From Treponema porcinum (GTDB lineage: Bacteria; Spirochaetota; Spirochaetia; Treponematales; Treponemataceae): a DNA stretch of 64,000 nucleotides. Below the pieces are notes generated by a model. The model worked only from the letters and a program-made list of their open reading frames with translations, ran no database searches and had not been told where the DNA came from. Position 1 is the stretch's first letter. Each line of letters begins with the position of its first letter. Both the position numbers and the translations under genes were made by a program. Of the stretch, positions 43,353-52,430 are shown in pieces. The stretch is taken from positions 37,602 through 101,601 of the forward strand of contig NZ_FUWG01000013.1 of NCBI RefSeq assembly GCF_900167145.1, in the 5' to 3' direction.

Positions 43353-43745
43353 ATGGTTAAGAATATTGCTATTGGAACAGGTAGAAGAAAGACAGCTGTA
43401 GCCCGCGTATTTGTCCGCGAAGGCTCAGGAAAAATTGTTGTAAACGGAAAAGACGTAAAGGAATATTTCCCGCTTGAAGAGCAGGTTAAGCTTGTTGCAC
43501 AGCCTTTGCTTGTTACTTCAAACGACAGTAAGTATGATATTGTTATAACTGTTGTTGGCGGCGGACTTAACGGACAGGCTGCTGCTTGTCTGCATGGTAT
43601 TTCTCGTGCTTTGCTTCAGATTGACCCGGATTGTCATACTTCATTGAAGGCAAACGGTTATCTTACTCGCGACTCTCGTATGGTTGAACGCAAGAAGTAC
43701 GGTCAGAGAGGCGCACGCAGAAGATTCCAGTTCTCTAAGCGTTAG
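43353..43745 (+). CDS. rpsI: Ribosomal protein S9
   Basis: 130 residues, 30S subunit. [30 protein letters not shown] near the N-terminus and the C-terminal [25 protein letters not shown], whose Arg tail contacts P-site tRNA. Starts 13 bp after rplM with AGGAG. Confidence 0.98.
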   Translation: MVKNIAIGTGRRKTAVARVFVREGSGKIVVNGKDVKEYFPLEEQVKLVAQPLLVTSNDSKYDIVITVVGGGLNGQAAACLHGISRALLQIDPDCHTSLKANGYLTRDSRMVERKKYGQRGARRRFQFSKR

Positions 43746-43748
43746 TCT

Positions 43749-44378
43749 TTGGTTATCTACAGTACAGAGCAAGTTTCGCCGGAAGTCATCAAGATTACTT
43801 CTGATACGGGACTTGCTTTTTTTATTAGAACTACGTTTCTCAAAATCGTTTCGCCGGCTGCAATAGAAAAAGATGCAGAATTCTCAGAAGAAGAGGAAGA
43901 CGACATTATTGATGCCGGAATGACGTACAGCGCAGAATGCAAGGCTGTTGAGTATCTTGCAAGGGCAGAGCAGTGTCGTTTTAATCTTGCGCAGAAATTG
44001 CTTAAAAAAAATTACGAAAGAAAATATATTGATGTGGCCCTCGACTATCTTGAAGAAAAAAATTACCTGAACGACGGACGCTTCGCCCGCGCCTGGCTTA
44101 ATTCCCGGAAAATAAATCATTATGAAGGAAGGAAAAGGCTTCTTGCAGAATTGCTTTCGCGCGGTATTTCAAAAGAGAACAGTTGCGAAGCTCTTGATGA
44201 GTTTTTTGCTGAAAATCCGGAAGAGGCGCTTTGCGAAAAAGCGTATAATAAATACGTACGCGCGGGAAAATCGGAGGAGGCGCTTATCCGTTCTATGACG
44301 GGAGCGGGCTTTTCGTATCAGCTTATTAAGCGGACTATACGTAACGCAGAAAATGAAGGGCTGCCGGAAAGTAATTAA
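43749..44378 (+). CDS. recX: RecX-family regulator
   Basis: 209 residues. RecX inhibits or modulates RecA filaments. Three-helix RecX repeats are visible: AVEYLARAEQCRFNLAQKLLKK, YIDVALDYLEEKNYLNDGRFARAWLNSRK and RLLAELLSRGISKENSCEAL. The N-terminal 65 residues are acidic (AEFSEEEEDDII) and unlike E. coli RecX. The frame begins at a TTG 3 bp after rpsI with no clear Shine-Dalgarno, so the start is uncertain and coupling to rpsI is likely. Confidence 0.85.
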   Translation: MVIYSTEQVSPEVIKITSDTGLAFFIRTTFLKIVSPAAIEKDAEFSEEEEDDIIDAGMTYSAECKAVEYLARAEQCRFNLAQKLLKKNYERKYIDVALDYLEEKNYLNDGRFARAWLNSRKINHYEGRKRLLAELLSRGISKENSCEALDEFFAENPEEALCEKAYNKYVRAGKSEEALIRSMTGAGFSYQLIKRTIRNAENEGLPESN

Positions 44379-44401
44379 ACTTAGCAGACAGCCCGTTTTT
44401 T
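44358..44401. terminator. Terminator between convergent recX and sppA
   Basis: Stem GGGCTG/CAGCCC with an inner CTGC/GCAG, followed by six T on the plus strand; the recX stop codon lies in the loop. A weaker U run exists on the other strand for sppA. Confidence 0.7.
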
Positions 44402-44431
44402 CTTGTATATTTTGTTACTTTGTATAGTCCG

Positions 44432-45400
44432 TTATTTTGTCTGGTAGATAAACGCCGGATATTGCAGCTGCACCTGTTCCGACATTTCCTTAAGGGAATT
44501 AAGCGTTGCAGAACCGAACAGGCTTCCCAATACCATATCGCGTAAAGACGGATCTTTTTTGTAGCGGAATTCAATCAGATTTACGTCTTTTCCGTCAAAT
44601 TCTTCCAGCTTTATATTGGAAATCATATTTTCCCACGTATCAATGGAATCAATCAGTCCGTTTGAAAGCGCCTGTTTTGCGGTATAAATCCGCCCGTCAG
44701 CAAGTTTTTTTACCTCAAACAGCGGAATATTTCTGCTCATAGCAACTATTCCCGTAAACTGTTCATAACATTCGTCGGCGATGTTCTGCATAATCTGTTT
44801 CTGCTCTTCGCTGACAGGCTCGTTGTAGTTGAACATATTTTTGTTCTTTCCAGCGTGGATTGTTTCAGATTTTACGCCGATTTTTGAGAGCATCTCCGTT
44901 ACGTCGAAAGAACTTGCGGTAATTACGCCGATAGAACCGGTAAGTGTGTTGCGGTTTGCGTAGATTTTATCAGCGGCGCACGAAATGTAATATCCGCCGG
45001 AAGCAGCAAGGTTTGCCTGATATGCGTAGACAGGTTTTCCTGCCGTCTTGTAGTCCTGAAGTGCAAGATATGCTTCGTCCGCTTCGTATACTGCTCCGCC
45101 CGGAGAGTTTACGAAAAGCGCAATTCCCCTGTTCTGCCTGTCATTTTTAAGGTTTCTTATTGTATCAAGAAGCCATTTCTGGTTATAAGTTTGGTTTTCC
45201 GTGTCGATTACGCCTTCAATGTAAAGCGCTGCGATATATCCGTTTTTGCCTTTGCGTGCTGCGGCAGTTTTTATTGTTCCGGAGGGACTGCTTTTAAAAT
45301 CCGGGGCTGTAATTCCAAGTGCACTTACTGCCGTAAAGAAAAGCGTTACTGCTACAATGATTGCAAGAACGATAATTCCGTTTTTTTTGTTGTCTTTCAT
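44432..45400 (-). CDS. sppA: Signal peptide peptidase SppA
   Basis: 322 residues, single-domain SppA of the short (Bacillus-like) type. N-terminal membrane anchor (about 8-30, GIIVLAIIVAVTLFFTAVSA). Serine protease core: NSPGGAVYEADEAYLAL, catalytic Ser in ASGGYYISCAADKIYA, then TGSIGVI; Lys in IHAGKNKNMF is the likely general base. It would clear leftover signal peptides in the inner membrane. Start ATG 45400 has GGCGGAAA upstream; an earlier frame to 45544 covers the DUF975 gene and is rejected. Follows DUF975 by 12 bp. Confidence 0.93.
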   Translation of the reverse strand: MKDNKKNGIIVLAIIVAVTLFFTAVSALGITAPDFKSSPSGTIKTAAARKGKNGYIAALYIEGVIDTENQTYNQKWLLDTIRNLKNDRQNRGIALFVNSPGGAVYEADEAYLALQDYKTAGKPVYAYQANLAASGGYYISCAADKIYANRNTLTGSIGVITASSFDVTEMLSKIGVKSETIHAGKNKNMFNYNEPVSEEQKQIMQNIADECYEQFTGIVAMSRNIPLFEVKKLADGRIYTAKQALSNGLIDSIDTWENMISNIKLEEFDGKDVNLIEFRYKKDPSLRDMVLGSLFGSATLNSLKEMSEQVQLQYPAFIYQTK

Positions 45401-45411
45401 ATTATTTCCGC

Positions 45412-46158
45412 CTAAAAATCTCTGTTTGCGCCGGTTGAAGTGCCTTTTAAATCCTCCAGCTTTATAACACCGGTGGAAAGCGCGTCTTTTAAAAGTCCGT
45501 GGTATGCGTTTGTCATTGACATATTGATATACGGCATAAGCCACAAATATCCCAGTCCTACCGGTATTGCAGCAAGAATTGCCCAGCCGATAAAGCTTAG
45601 GTGCATTACAAAAAGGTCGCCTTTATGTCCGCGTGTAATTTCAATGCTGATTTTCATTGCTTTTGACACGGACAGTTCCGGGAATTCTGCAAGAAGATAG
45701 AACATCTGCGAGTATGCATAGAATTTTACGATTCCCGGAATGAGAAACAGCATTGACCACAGGAATACCCACAGCGTGTTCCATAATCCGGCAAGAACAG
45801 CTTTTACCCACATACCTAATCCTTCAACGAATGTTCCCAGCGTAATTTTTTCAGGTCCTTTTGACATAGTAAGATAGACGTTAAGCTGGGCGAACATCAG
45901 GATGAATTCTACAAGAATAGTTATCCAGCTGCGGATTGTGTCAAACATATATGTACCTGTTTCGGCTGTTTCCGTCGTAAAAAGTACTTCGTCCGCAGGT
46001 ATTGTAAATTCTGAAAGTTCCATAAAGGCTTCTTTAAAATCCCGCGCCTCAAGAAGAAAAAGGATTACAAAGCAAATCAATGTCATAATGACCGGCGTAA
46101 ACCAACGCTTTGAAAGCTGCATTTTTGCAAATTGTTTGTATTTTTTTCTGTCGAACAT
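45412..46158 (-). CDS. DUF975 integral membrane protein
   Basis: 248 residues, about five hydrophobic helices. Matches DUF975 in YSQMFYLLAEFPELSVSKAMKISIEITRGHKGDLF, the AMKxSxxxxxGxKxxxF pattern, and the IPVGLGYLWLMPYINMSMTNAYHGL end, where NAY(Y/H) follows the last helix. Function unknown; often found in operons with membrane or protease genes, here upstream of sppA. Start ATG 46158 with GGAGG 11 bases upstream. Confidence 0.85.
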   Translation of the reverse strand: MFDRKKYKQFAKMQLSKRWFTPVIMTLICFVILFLLEARDFKEAFMELSEFTIPADEVLFTTETAETGTYMFDTIRSWITILVEFILMFAQLNVYLTMSKGPEKITLGTFVEGLGMWVKAVLAGLWNTLWVFLWSMLFLIPGIVKFYAYSQMFYLLAEFPELSVSKAMKISIEITRGHKGDLFVMHLSFIGWAILAAIPVGLGYLWLMPYINMSMTNAYHGLLKDALSTGVIKLEDLKGTSTGANRDF

Positions 46159-46192
46159 AGTTAGAAACTGCCTCCTTGTTATACTAACTTCG

Positions 46193-46795
46193 TTATTTGT
46201 TTTCAACTTCTGCCAGAAGTTCACTGTAATATTTCGGCTCGATGTTCTCAAGCGGAATTCCGCATTTTAAAAGAAGTGATTTTAATGTGTCCTGAATGGC
46301 GCTGACTGTCTTTTCGTCGTCGGTTTCCGAAAGAATTTCTATCTCGATAAAGTCGCCGAGTCCGCCGACCGTACACAGCTCAAGCGCTGCCGTTCCGTAT
46401 TCTGTCTGTGCCTGATATGCCAGTACGTTTTTTTTCTTGTGGAGCGCAGGTTTGAAACCGATGTCCGAAAGTAGCGCCTCGACTGCGCCTGCATCTGAAA
46501 GTACTGTTTCTTTTTCGTCATTCAGTTCGGATGAAATTCCGGTTGCATTCTGCCTGATTTCTTTCTTTTTATATGTAAGGTAATAAGTGCATTTTTCTTC
46601 CTGTGAGTCGGACTGACGTTCCGTCCGTATTCGCGTGCTTATGTATGATTTTTTTCCTGAACTGCCGGTTGAAACGGGAAGATGATAATAGACATCGCTT
46701 TTTTCTACTGTCCGTATGTAGTCTGCAAAACTATTGAGTTTTTTGATGAGTTCTTCTCTGTTGCAGACGTGTGCTTTCAGTTCAACTTCAAACAT
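46193..46795 (-). CDS. CYTH-domain (class IV adenylate cyclase/triphosphatase-like) protein
   Basis: 200 residues. Begins with MFEVELKAHV, the ExExK signature of CYTH/triphosphate-tunnel enzymes. Further tunnel residues: STRIRTERQ, CTYYLTYKKKE, DFIEIEIL and the closing KYYSELL. These enzymes act on linear triphosphates such as thiamine triphosphate, polyphosphate or ATP; subtype unclear. Divergent from hisC; an extended frame to 46939 overlaps the hisC start and is rejected. Confidence 0.85.
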   Translation of the reverse strand: MFEVELKAHVCNREELIKKLNSFADYIRTVEKSDVYYHLPVSTGSSGKKSYISTRIRTERQSDSQEEKCTYYLTYKKKEIRQNATGISSELNDEKETVLSDAGAVEALLSDIGFKPALHKKKNVLAYQAQTEYGTAALELCTVGGLGDFIEIEILSETDDEKTVSAIQDTLKSLLLKCGIPLENIEPKYYSELLAEVENK

Positions 46796-46905
46796 TTTTC
46801 CATTATACAATTCTTTATTCAGTTGCGCAAATAATATGTGTGACGGCGGTGTTTTCAATGTCAATTTCAATTGCAGTATCTGAAAAAAAACAATAGAATA
46901 GCGGT

Positions 46906-48063
46906 ATGATTTCCGAACGTATGAAAAACCTTCACCCATATGTTCCGGGCGAGCAGCCTAAGGACAGGGTGTATATAAAATTAAATGCAAATGAAAATCC
47001 GTATCCGCCGGCGCCTGAGGTGATTAAGGCGACTGGTGCTTTTGTAAAGAAAAATCCGATGAAACTTGCGCTTTATCCAGACCCGGATTCGCTTAGTCTT
47101 CGTGCATCAATTGCTGATATGCTGAACAAGACCGGCGGTGTTCTGTGCCGCGCAAGTGTTTCCGGAAAAAAATGCGAGCCGGCTCAGGAAGATAAAATTC
47201 CGTTTGTGGTAACTCCCGATATGATTTATGCCGGTAACGGAAGCGACGAAGTTTTATCTTTTGTGTTCTATGCGTTTTTTGACAGCGCGAACAGGCTTGT
47301 CCTGCCGGAATTTACGTACAGTTTTTATCCGGTATATGCCGGCTTCTACAATATTCCGACCGACGTGATTCCTCTTAATGCAGACTGGACGCTTGATACT
47401 GCGGAGATGCTGTCCCGCGCAAAAGCGAACGGTTCCGGAATTATTTTTGCAAATCCGAATGCGCCTACCGGCCGAGGGCTTACACGTGATGAAGTCAGAG
47501 CGATGATTAAGTCCGCAGATTCTGACAAAGTGTTTGTCGTTGATGAAGCGTACTGCGATTTTGGCGGAGAAAGCTGCATTCCGCTTCTTTCTGAATTCAG
47601 AAATCTTGTGATAGTCCGTACGTTCAGCAAGAGCCTTTGTTCTGCCGGAATGCGTCTTGGCTATATCGTTGCAAATCCTGAACTTGTAAATACCGTTACT
47701 ACGGTCAAGAACAGTCTCAATCATTTTCCTGTTGATGCTGTTGCGCAGGCTGCCGGAAAAGCGGCTTGCGAAAATCCTTGGTATTATGCAGAGTGTGCCC
47801 GAAAAGTTGCCTGTGAGCGCGATGATTTTATCAGATTTCTTTCTGAAAACGGCTGGAACGTAATTCCTTCGCAGACGAATTTTGTGTTTGCGCAGAAGCC
47901 GGGAATGGGCGGCGAAGAAGTCTATCAGCGCATAAAACAGGAGGGAATTCTTGTCCGCCATTTCAGCACAAAGGGAATAGAAGATTATGTGCGCATTACA
48001 ATAGGAACAAAAAAACAGATGAATGAGCTGAAGCGTGTTATAGGCAGACTTCAGTCTGTTTAA
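46906..48063 (+). CDS. hisC: Histidinol-phosphate aminotransferase
   Basis: 385 residues, PLP-dependent class I/II. KLNANENPYPPAPEV near the start, YAGNGSDEVLSFVFYAF, FANPNAPTGRGLTRDEV, VVDEAYCDFGGES, and the PLP-Lys in RTFSKSLCSAGMRLGYI. An insertion of about 20 residues (VLCRASVSGKKCEPAQED) sits between the first helices and the YAGNG loop, lengthening it beyond the usual 350-360. Transaminates imidazole acetol phosphate; may also serve aromatic amino acids. Not near hisHF. Confidence 0.92.
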   Translation: MISERMKNLHPYVPGEQPKDRVYIKLNANENPYPPAPEVIKATGAFVKKNPMKLALYPDPDSLSLRASIADMLNKTGGVLCRASVSGKKCEPAQEDKIPFVVTPDMIYAGNGSDEVLSFVFYAFFDSANRLVLPEFTYSFYPVYAGFYNIPTDVIPLNADWTLDTAEMLSRAKANGSGIIFANPNAPTGRGLTRDEVRAMIKSADSDKVFVVDEAYCDFGGESCIPLLSEFRNLVIVRTFSKSLCSAGMRLGYIVANPELVNTVTTVKNSLNHFPVDAVAQAAGKAACENPWYYAECARKVACERDDFIRFLSENGWNVIPSQTNFVFAQKPGMGGEEVYQRIKQEGILVRHFSTKGIEDYVRITIGTKKQMNELKRVIGRLQSV

Positions 48064-48088
48064 AAATACAGAGGTTGTTGGAGATATT

Positions 48089-48778
48089 ATGAAATTTTTA
48101 GTTATGACAGATATACACGGAAATTCGTCCGTTCTTGACAAGCTTGATGATGAGTTTAAATCGTGCGATGCAGTTCTGTTCGGCGGAGATTTTGCAGACG
48201 TTATCAGTAAGCTTCCGGGAGAGCCGGTTTTGGAAAAACTTTGCTCAAAGCACGATGAAATATATGCGGTTCTTGGAAATCACGATGTGCCGGATTTTTT
48301 AGAGCAGCTTGAAGATTCTGGAATAAATGCCGAGAGGACTTTGAATTATACTGACGGAATTGCAATACTCGGTTCTGGCGGTGCAACAGAATTTACGCAC
48401 GATACACCGAATGAACGGCCGGAAGACGATATTATTAAGGATTTTGATATACTTAATTCTGCTTCCGGCGGTGATGAAAAAGATACGTGGCGAAATCTGA
48501 TTATAATTTCGCACAATCCTCCTAAAGACACAAAATGTGATGCTGTGAACGATACGCTTCACGCCGGCTCTCAAAAATTCCGCGAACTTATCGAGCAGAT
48601 TCAGCCACTTGCTGTCGTTACAGGGCATATTCACGAGGGAACTTCGATCGACAAAATCGGAAGGACAACGGTTATAAATTCAGGAAGCCTTGGAAATCAG
48701 GGAACGTATGCCGTTCTTGAAATTGAAAAAAACGATGGTGAATTCATTGTAAAAAATGCAGAAATTAAAAAAATCTAA
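48089..48778 (+). CDS. YfcE-like metallophosphoesterase
   Basis: 229 residues, two-metal phosphoesterase of the YfcE/MJ0936 group. Metal ligands: MTDIHGNSSVL (Asp, His), FGGDFADV, LGNHDVPDF, IISHNPP and TGHIHEGTS. INSGSLGNQG closes the domain as in family members. Substrate unknown (phosphodiester). RBS weak TTGGAGA. 26 bp after hisC. Confidence 0.9.
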   Translation: MKFLVMTDIHGNSSVLDKLDDEFKSCDAVLFGGDFADVISKLPGEPVLEKLCSKHDEIYAVLGNHDVPDFLEQLEDSGINAERTLNYTDGIAILGSGGATEFTHDTPNERPEDDIIKDFDILNSASGGDEKDTWRNLIIISHNPPKDTKCDAVNDTLHAGSQKFRELIEQIQPLAVVTGHIHEGTSIDKIGRTTVINSGSLGNQGTYAVLEIEKNDGEFIVKNAEIKKI

Positions 48779-48802
48779 TATGAAAAAAACAAAAATATAA
48801 AG

Positions 48803-48834
48803 AAAAAGCCGGAGTATATCCGGCTTTTTTTTTT
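48803..48834. terminator. Terminator between convergent phosphoesterase and CorA genes
   Basis: Perfect stem AAAAAGCCGGA/TCCGGCTTTTT with a five-base loop and ten T; A tract on the left makes it usable from both sides. Confidence 0.92.
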
Positions 48835-48871
48835 ACAGTTTTTGAATGCTTTGTGGATGGGGAAGACGAGG

Positions 48872-49918
48872 CTATTCTAGCAGTGCCGCTTCTATTGATT
48901 TAAGCCGCCTTGCGTTTTTCCGTTCCTTGCGTTTCTGCTTGATTTTAATGGTCTGTTCTTTGCGCGCTTTCGGGTATCTGCGTTCCATAATTCCAAGAAT
49001 AAAATTCGTTACAAAAATGGAGAAAAGGCACAGTCCGCTTAAAATCAGAACAGACCATTTTCCGTATTTTACAAGCGGCAGTTCAATGTTCATACCCCAG
49101 AAACTTGTGATGAATGTAGGCACCATCATAATGATGTTCAGGATTGAAAGTCGCTTCATATACATATTCAGGTTATTGTTGATGACGGAGTCGAATGCGT
49201 CCGTTACGCCAAGAAGGACGTTCCTGTACGTGTCTGCCATTTCAATAGCCTGGTGGCTGTCGATTTCTACGTCGTCAAGCCAGTCCATATCTTCGTAGTC
49301 AAGTTTAATGAGTTTTGTCTTGCGGTATTTTTCAAGGAGCAGCTGGTTGCTTTTTAATGACGTCGTAAAGTAAACGAGTGATTTTTCAAGTCCCAGAAGC
49401 TGCATAATCTCGCGGTTTTCTACAGCCAGCTGAAGTTCATTCTGAATGGCGGCGGAACGGCGGTTGATTTCCTTTAAGTAGCGCAGGAACGTCATATTTG
49501 CCCTGCCCAAAAGCCGCATAATGAATGCCGGAAAATCAGAAAGTGTGATGCCTTTTACGCGTCCCATTGAAAAATCCTTGAGAACTTCGCAGTCAGTCCA
49601 GCAGATTGTGATGATGCAGTTTTCTTTAATGATTATTCCCAGCGGAACTGTTGAATATTGCGTTTCTGCCGCAGGGTCATAGAAAGGAAGGCGTAAAATC
49701 GTAAGGATATACGTATCGCCGTCTTCAAGGCGTGAAAGTTCATCCGGGTCAAGAATATCAAGGATATGTTCAGGGTCGATTTTGTATTCTTCCTGCAAAA
49801 GTTCAACGTCATCGCGGGTAACGACGCGTGCATCAACCCAGGTGCGCTGAGTTTCGTCGAGTTCTTCTTTTTTGATTTTCAGGAGTTTTCCGTCGTTTTG
49901 CTGCCAGTATGTAATCAT
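48872..49918 (-). CDS. corA: CorA-family divalent cation transporter
   Basis: 348 residues. Large cytoplasmic N-terminal funnel, then two C-terminal helices: SILNIIMMVPTFITSFWGMNIELPL and VLILSGLCLFSIFVTNFILGIM. The GMN selectivity motif is intact (WGMNIELPL). A basic tail KARKEQTIKIKQKRKERKNARR follows. Mg2+ is the usual substrate; Co2+/Ni2+ is possible. A 25-codon ORF with a strong Shine-Dalgarno lies 44 bp upstream on the same strand and may act as a regulatory leader. Confidence 0.92.
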   Translation of the reverse strand: MITYWQQNDGKLLKIKKEELDETQRTWVDARVVTRDDVELLQEEYKIDPEHILDILDPDELSRLEDGDTYILTILRLPFYDPAAETQYSTVPLGIIIKENCIITICWTDCEVLKDFSMGRVKGITLSDFPAFIMRLLGRANMTFLRYLKEINRRSAAIQNELQLAVENREIMQLLGLEKSLVYFTTSLKSNQLLLEKYRKTKLIKLDYEDMDWLDDVEIDSHQAIEMADTYRNVLLGVTDAFDSVINNNLNMYMKRLSILNIIMMVPTFITSFWGMNIELPLVKYGKWSVLILSGLCLFSIFVTNFILGIMERRYPKARKEQTIKIKQKRKERKNARRLKSIEAALLE

Positions 49919-49962
49919 TGTTCTGTCCTGTGAAAAAAATGTAGCATACAGGAGCAGTCGTT

Positions 49963-50040
49963 TTAGAGTGACATTTCCTGCTGCGGATTGCGTATAACAT
50001 ACACACCATGATAACCGGAACTATCGCTTCCGCTGTCCAT
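49963..50040 (-). CDS. Short ORF upstream of corA (candidate leader peptide)
   Basis: 25-codon ORF MDSGSDSSGYHGVYVI...EMSL on the minus strand, with a near-perfect CAGGAGGTG five to six bases before the ATG, 44 bp upstream of corA. GAAATGTCA at its 3' end (49969-49977 on the plus strand as TGACATTTC) is the exact complement of TGACATTTC just upstream of the Shine-Dalgarno (50058-50066), so the RNA can fold around the ORF. Could be a leader peptide for Mg-linked control, as for mgtL upstream of mgtA, or a small free protein. No family known. Confidence 0.6.
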   Translation of the reverse strand: MDSGSDSSGYHGVYVIRNPQQEMSL

Positions 50041-50202
50041 ACGCACCTCCTGAAAGTGAAATGTCAAGTCAATTACTGCAATATATCAGAAAAAAGAGCA
50101 ATGTTCAATTTTAATATGAAAAAAACAGGTAAAAAAATCTTTTTATTTGTGTAAATTTTGCCTTTTTTTAAAGAAAAATTCGATATACAGGTAGAGGTGA
50201 AA

Positions 50203-50649
50203 ATGAAAAAACTTTTGTATGTCGGCTGTTTTGTTTTTATGTTTTTGTTGTGCTGCATTCTGGACGGATGTATTTCTTCCGGCGGAGTATACTCCGTAGA
50301 GCAGGGAGAATTCAGTTCCGGCGGAATTCCTTGCGGCGGTCCGCTTTCCTACGATTTTACTTTTTGCAACAACAGCAAAAAGACGGTGGAAGCGTTTTCC
50401 GTCGTTCTGAGTTTGTTTAACGGTGACGGTGAACCGGCATTATCTTCCGATTTTATTACTGTAGATTTTGCAGAACGCGTTTTTCCTGGTGATTGCCGCA
50501 GTTTTGAGATTGACTTGCGTTCGTTTGTTTCGTCGGATTGGGAAGAAAGCGGAGAATTGTATATGACTGATTATTTTTACGCAAATTTTATACGGTATGA
50601 GGATGGCAGTGTCTGGAAAGACGAATTCGGATCGTTCGGGTTAAAATGA
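50203..50649 (+). CDS. Hypothetical lipoprotein
   Basis: 148 residues from ATG 50203 (AGAGGTG upstream). Signal KKLLYVGCFVFMFLLCCILDGC with lipobox LDGC. The mature part starts SSGGVYSVEQGEFSSGG and has YDFTFCNNSKKTVEAFSVVLSLFNGDGEP, a beta-sandwich look with two early Cys residues. No family recognised. Divergent from the corA leader region; followed by a strong terminator. Confidence 0.7.
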   Translation: MKKLLYVGCFVFMFLLCCILDGCISSGGVYSVEQGEFSSGGIPCGGPLSYDFTFCNNSKKTVEAFSVVLSLFNGDGEPALSSDFITVDFAERVFPGDCRSFEIDLRSFVSSDWEESGELYMTDYFYANFIRYEDGSVWKDEFGSFGLK

Positions 50650-50693
50650 AAAAGCCTTAGGGAGCGGAAAATGTCGATTCCCAAAGGCTTTTT
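50649..50693 (+). terminator. Intrinsic terminator of the lipoprotein gene
   Basis: Stem AAAGCCTTAGGGA/TCCCAAAGGCTTT (one mismatch) and a U run. Between the lipoprotein and the converging carboxyltransferase gene. Confidence 0.85.
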
Positions 50694-50764
50694 ATGGAAA
50701 AAAGAAGTTTTTTCCGTGCGGTGAAACATTCATTCCGCGCGGAAAATTTCTTGTCTTAATTGAA

Positions 50765-52255
50765 TTACAGCGGAATGTTTCCGTGCTTTTTAAGCGGCTT
50801 ATCCATAGCGGCTTTTTCTGCAAGGAAGTCAAAGCTTTTTGCTACGTATTTACGCGTGTCCGCAGGAGAAATGACTTCGCTGATGTAGCCGCGTTTTGCT
50901 GCAATTGTAGGAGTCATAATCTCTTTTTCATACTGTGCTTTTTTTTCTGCAACTTCGCCGGCTTTTGACGGGTCGGCAAGTTCTTTTGCATACAGAATGC
51001 CTACTGCACCGTCTGCGCCCATAACGGCAATTTCTGATGCCGGCCAGGCATATACGTAGTCAGCACCAATGTGTTTTGAACACATTGCGATATACGCTCC
51101 GCCGTAAGCCTTGCGCGTGATGACAGTTACTTTCGGCACGGAACTTTCTGAATAGGCGTAGATTACCTTTGCACCGTGGCGGATAATTCCCTTCTGTTCT
51201 TCCTGCGGTCCCGGAATAAAGCCAGGAACATCGACGAACGTAAGAAGAGGAATGTTATATGCATCGCAGTAGCGTACGTGGCGCGCAATTTTGTCAGATG
51301 CGTCGCAGTCAAGAACACCGCCCATTCCTGCCGGGTTGTTTGCAATGATACCGACGGAACGGCCTTCGATTTTTGCAAAACCGATTACACAGTTGATTGC
51401 GAATTCCTGTGATACTTCAAAGAATGAGTCGTCATCCGTAACGTCATTGATGACTTCGCGGATATCGTAACCCTGGCGCGTATTTTCCGGCAGGATTTTT
51501 TCGATATGCTTTGTCTTTTTGTGTGCATCAAAGTGGTATTTTGCTGCCTGAACAAGCTCGTCGCCGTAATAATGCGGAATGTAGTCAAGCAGGCGGCGTA
51601 CTTTGTCGTAACAGTCAGGCTCGCTTTCACAGCGGAAATGAGCAACTCCTGATTTTTTTGAGTGAATGGAAGCGCCGCCCAAGTCTTCTGCGGTAATGTC
51701 CATAAACATAACTGATTTTACGACTTTAGGACCAGTGATGAACAGCTGGCTGATTTTGTCTACTGCAAAAATGAAGTCGGTTATTCCCGGTGAGTAAACT
51801 GCGCCGCCAGCGCAAGGTCCTGCTACAATAGAAATCTGCGGAACGCTTCCAGATGCGCGTACGTTCTGGTAGAACAAATCTCCGTAGCCGCACAATGCAT
51901 CAACGCCTTCCTGAATGCGTGCTCCGCCCGAATCGTTTATTCCGATTACAGGACAGCGCGCCTGAATTGCTTTGTCTATAAGTTCTGCGATTTTTTCTCC
52001 GTGCATACGACCCAATGAGCCGCCCTGAACGGTGAAGTCCTGTGCGTAGATAGCAACTTTTCTGCCGTTTATTTTTCCAAAACCGGTGATTACGCCGTCA
52101 TAAGGAATGTCTTTTTTGTCCATTCCGAAACTTGTACAGTTATGGCGTACACCTGAATAGATTTCCATAAATGTGTCTTTATCGCAAAGCTGGTTGATTC
52201 TCTCTATTGCGTGAAATTTTCCTTTTGCGTGTTGTTTTTCAACTGCGTATTCCAT
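50765..52255 (-). CDS. Biotin-dependent carboxyltransferase/decarboxylase alpha subunit (MmdA/PccB-like)
   Basis: 496 residues, two crotonase-like halves. Acyl-CoA and biotin motifs: GGSLGRMHGEKIAELIDKA, NDSGGARIQEGVDAL, GPCAGGAVYSPGITDF, then second half NNPAGMGGVLDCDASDKIARHVR, VDVPGFIPGPQEE, RKAYGGAYIAMCSKHIGADY. Matches propionyl-CoA carboxylase beta or methylmalonyl-CoA/glutaconyl-CoA decarboxylase alpha subunits; the choice needs the neighbouring biotin and membrane subunits, absent here. Start ATG 52255 with GGAGGAA; the earlier in-frame start at 52297 overlaps repeat copy B. Confidence 0.9.
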   Translation of the reverse strand: MEYAVEKQHAKGKFHAIERINQLCDKDTFMEIYSGVRHNCTSFGMDKKDIPYDGVITGFGKINGRKVAIYAQDFTVQGGSLGRMHGEKIAELIDKAIQARCPVIGINDSGGARIQEGVDALCGYGDLFYQNVRASGSVPQISIVAGPCAGGAVYSPGITDFIFAVDKISQLFITGPKVVKSVMFMDITAEDLGGASIHSKKSGVAHFRCESEPDCYDKVRRLLDYIPHYYGDELVQAAKYHFDAHKKTKHIEKILPENTRQGYDIREVINDVTDDDSFFEVSQEFAINCVIGFAKIEGRSVGIIANNPAGMGGVLDCDASDKIARHVRYCDAYNIPLLTFVDVPGFIPGPQEEQKGIIRHGAKVIYAYSESSVPKVTVITRKAYGGAYIAMCSKHIGADYVYAWPASEIAVMGADGAVGILYAKELADPSKAGEVAEKKAQYEKEIMTPTIAAKRGYISEVISPADTRKYVAKSFDFLAEKAAMDKPLKKHGNIPL

Positions 52256-52278
52256 TAGATTCCTCCAACTGGTACTTT

Positions 52279-52337
52279 GGAAAATGCTGATTAACACTCG
52301 AAGCGATAATTCCGCACTCGGATTATTCAGTGTTTCC
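52279..52337. repeat. Dispersed palindromic repeat, copy B
   Basis: 59-bp imperfect inverted repeat. GGAAAATGCTGATTAACACTCG at one end is partly complementary to GATTATTCAGTGTTTCC at the other. On the minus strand its ends match those of copy A (35934-36073). Located directly upstream of the carboxyltransferase gene, about 25 bp before its start. Confidence 0.6.
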
Positions 52338-52430
52338 TTTATTTTATGATATAAAAATGCCGGTTTGTTGTCAATATGACAAATTTTGGAAAAATGTCAT
52401 TTAGTCGTGCGTAAGAAAAAACGTTCCTGT

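Noticed and set aside
47254..48141. Long open frame (295 codons) on the minus strand opposite hisC
   Set aside because: It is antisense to a convincing hisC with all PLP motifs; its product is basic, Cys/Arg-rich and without any domain.
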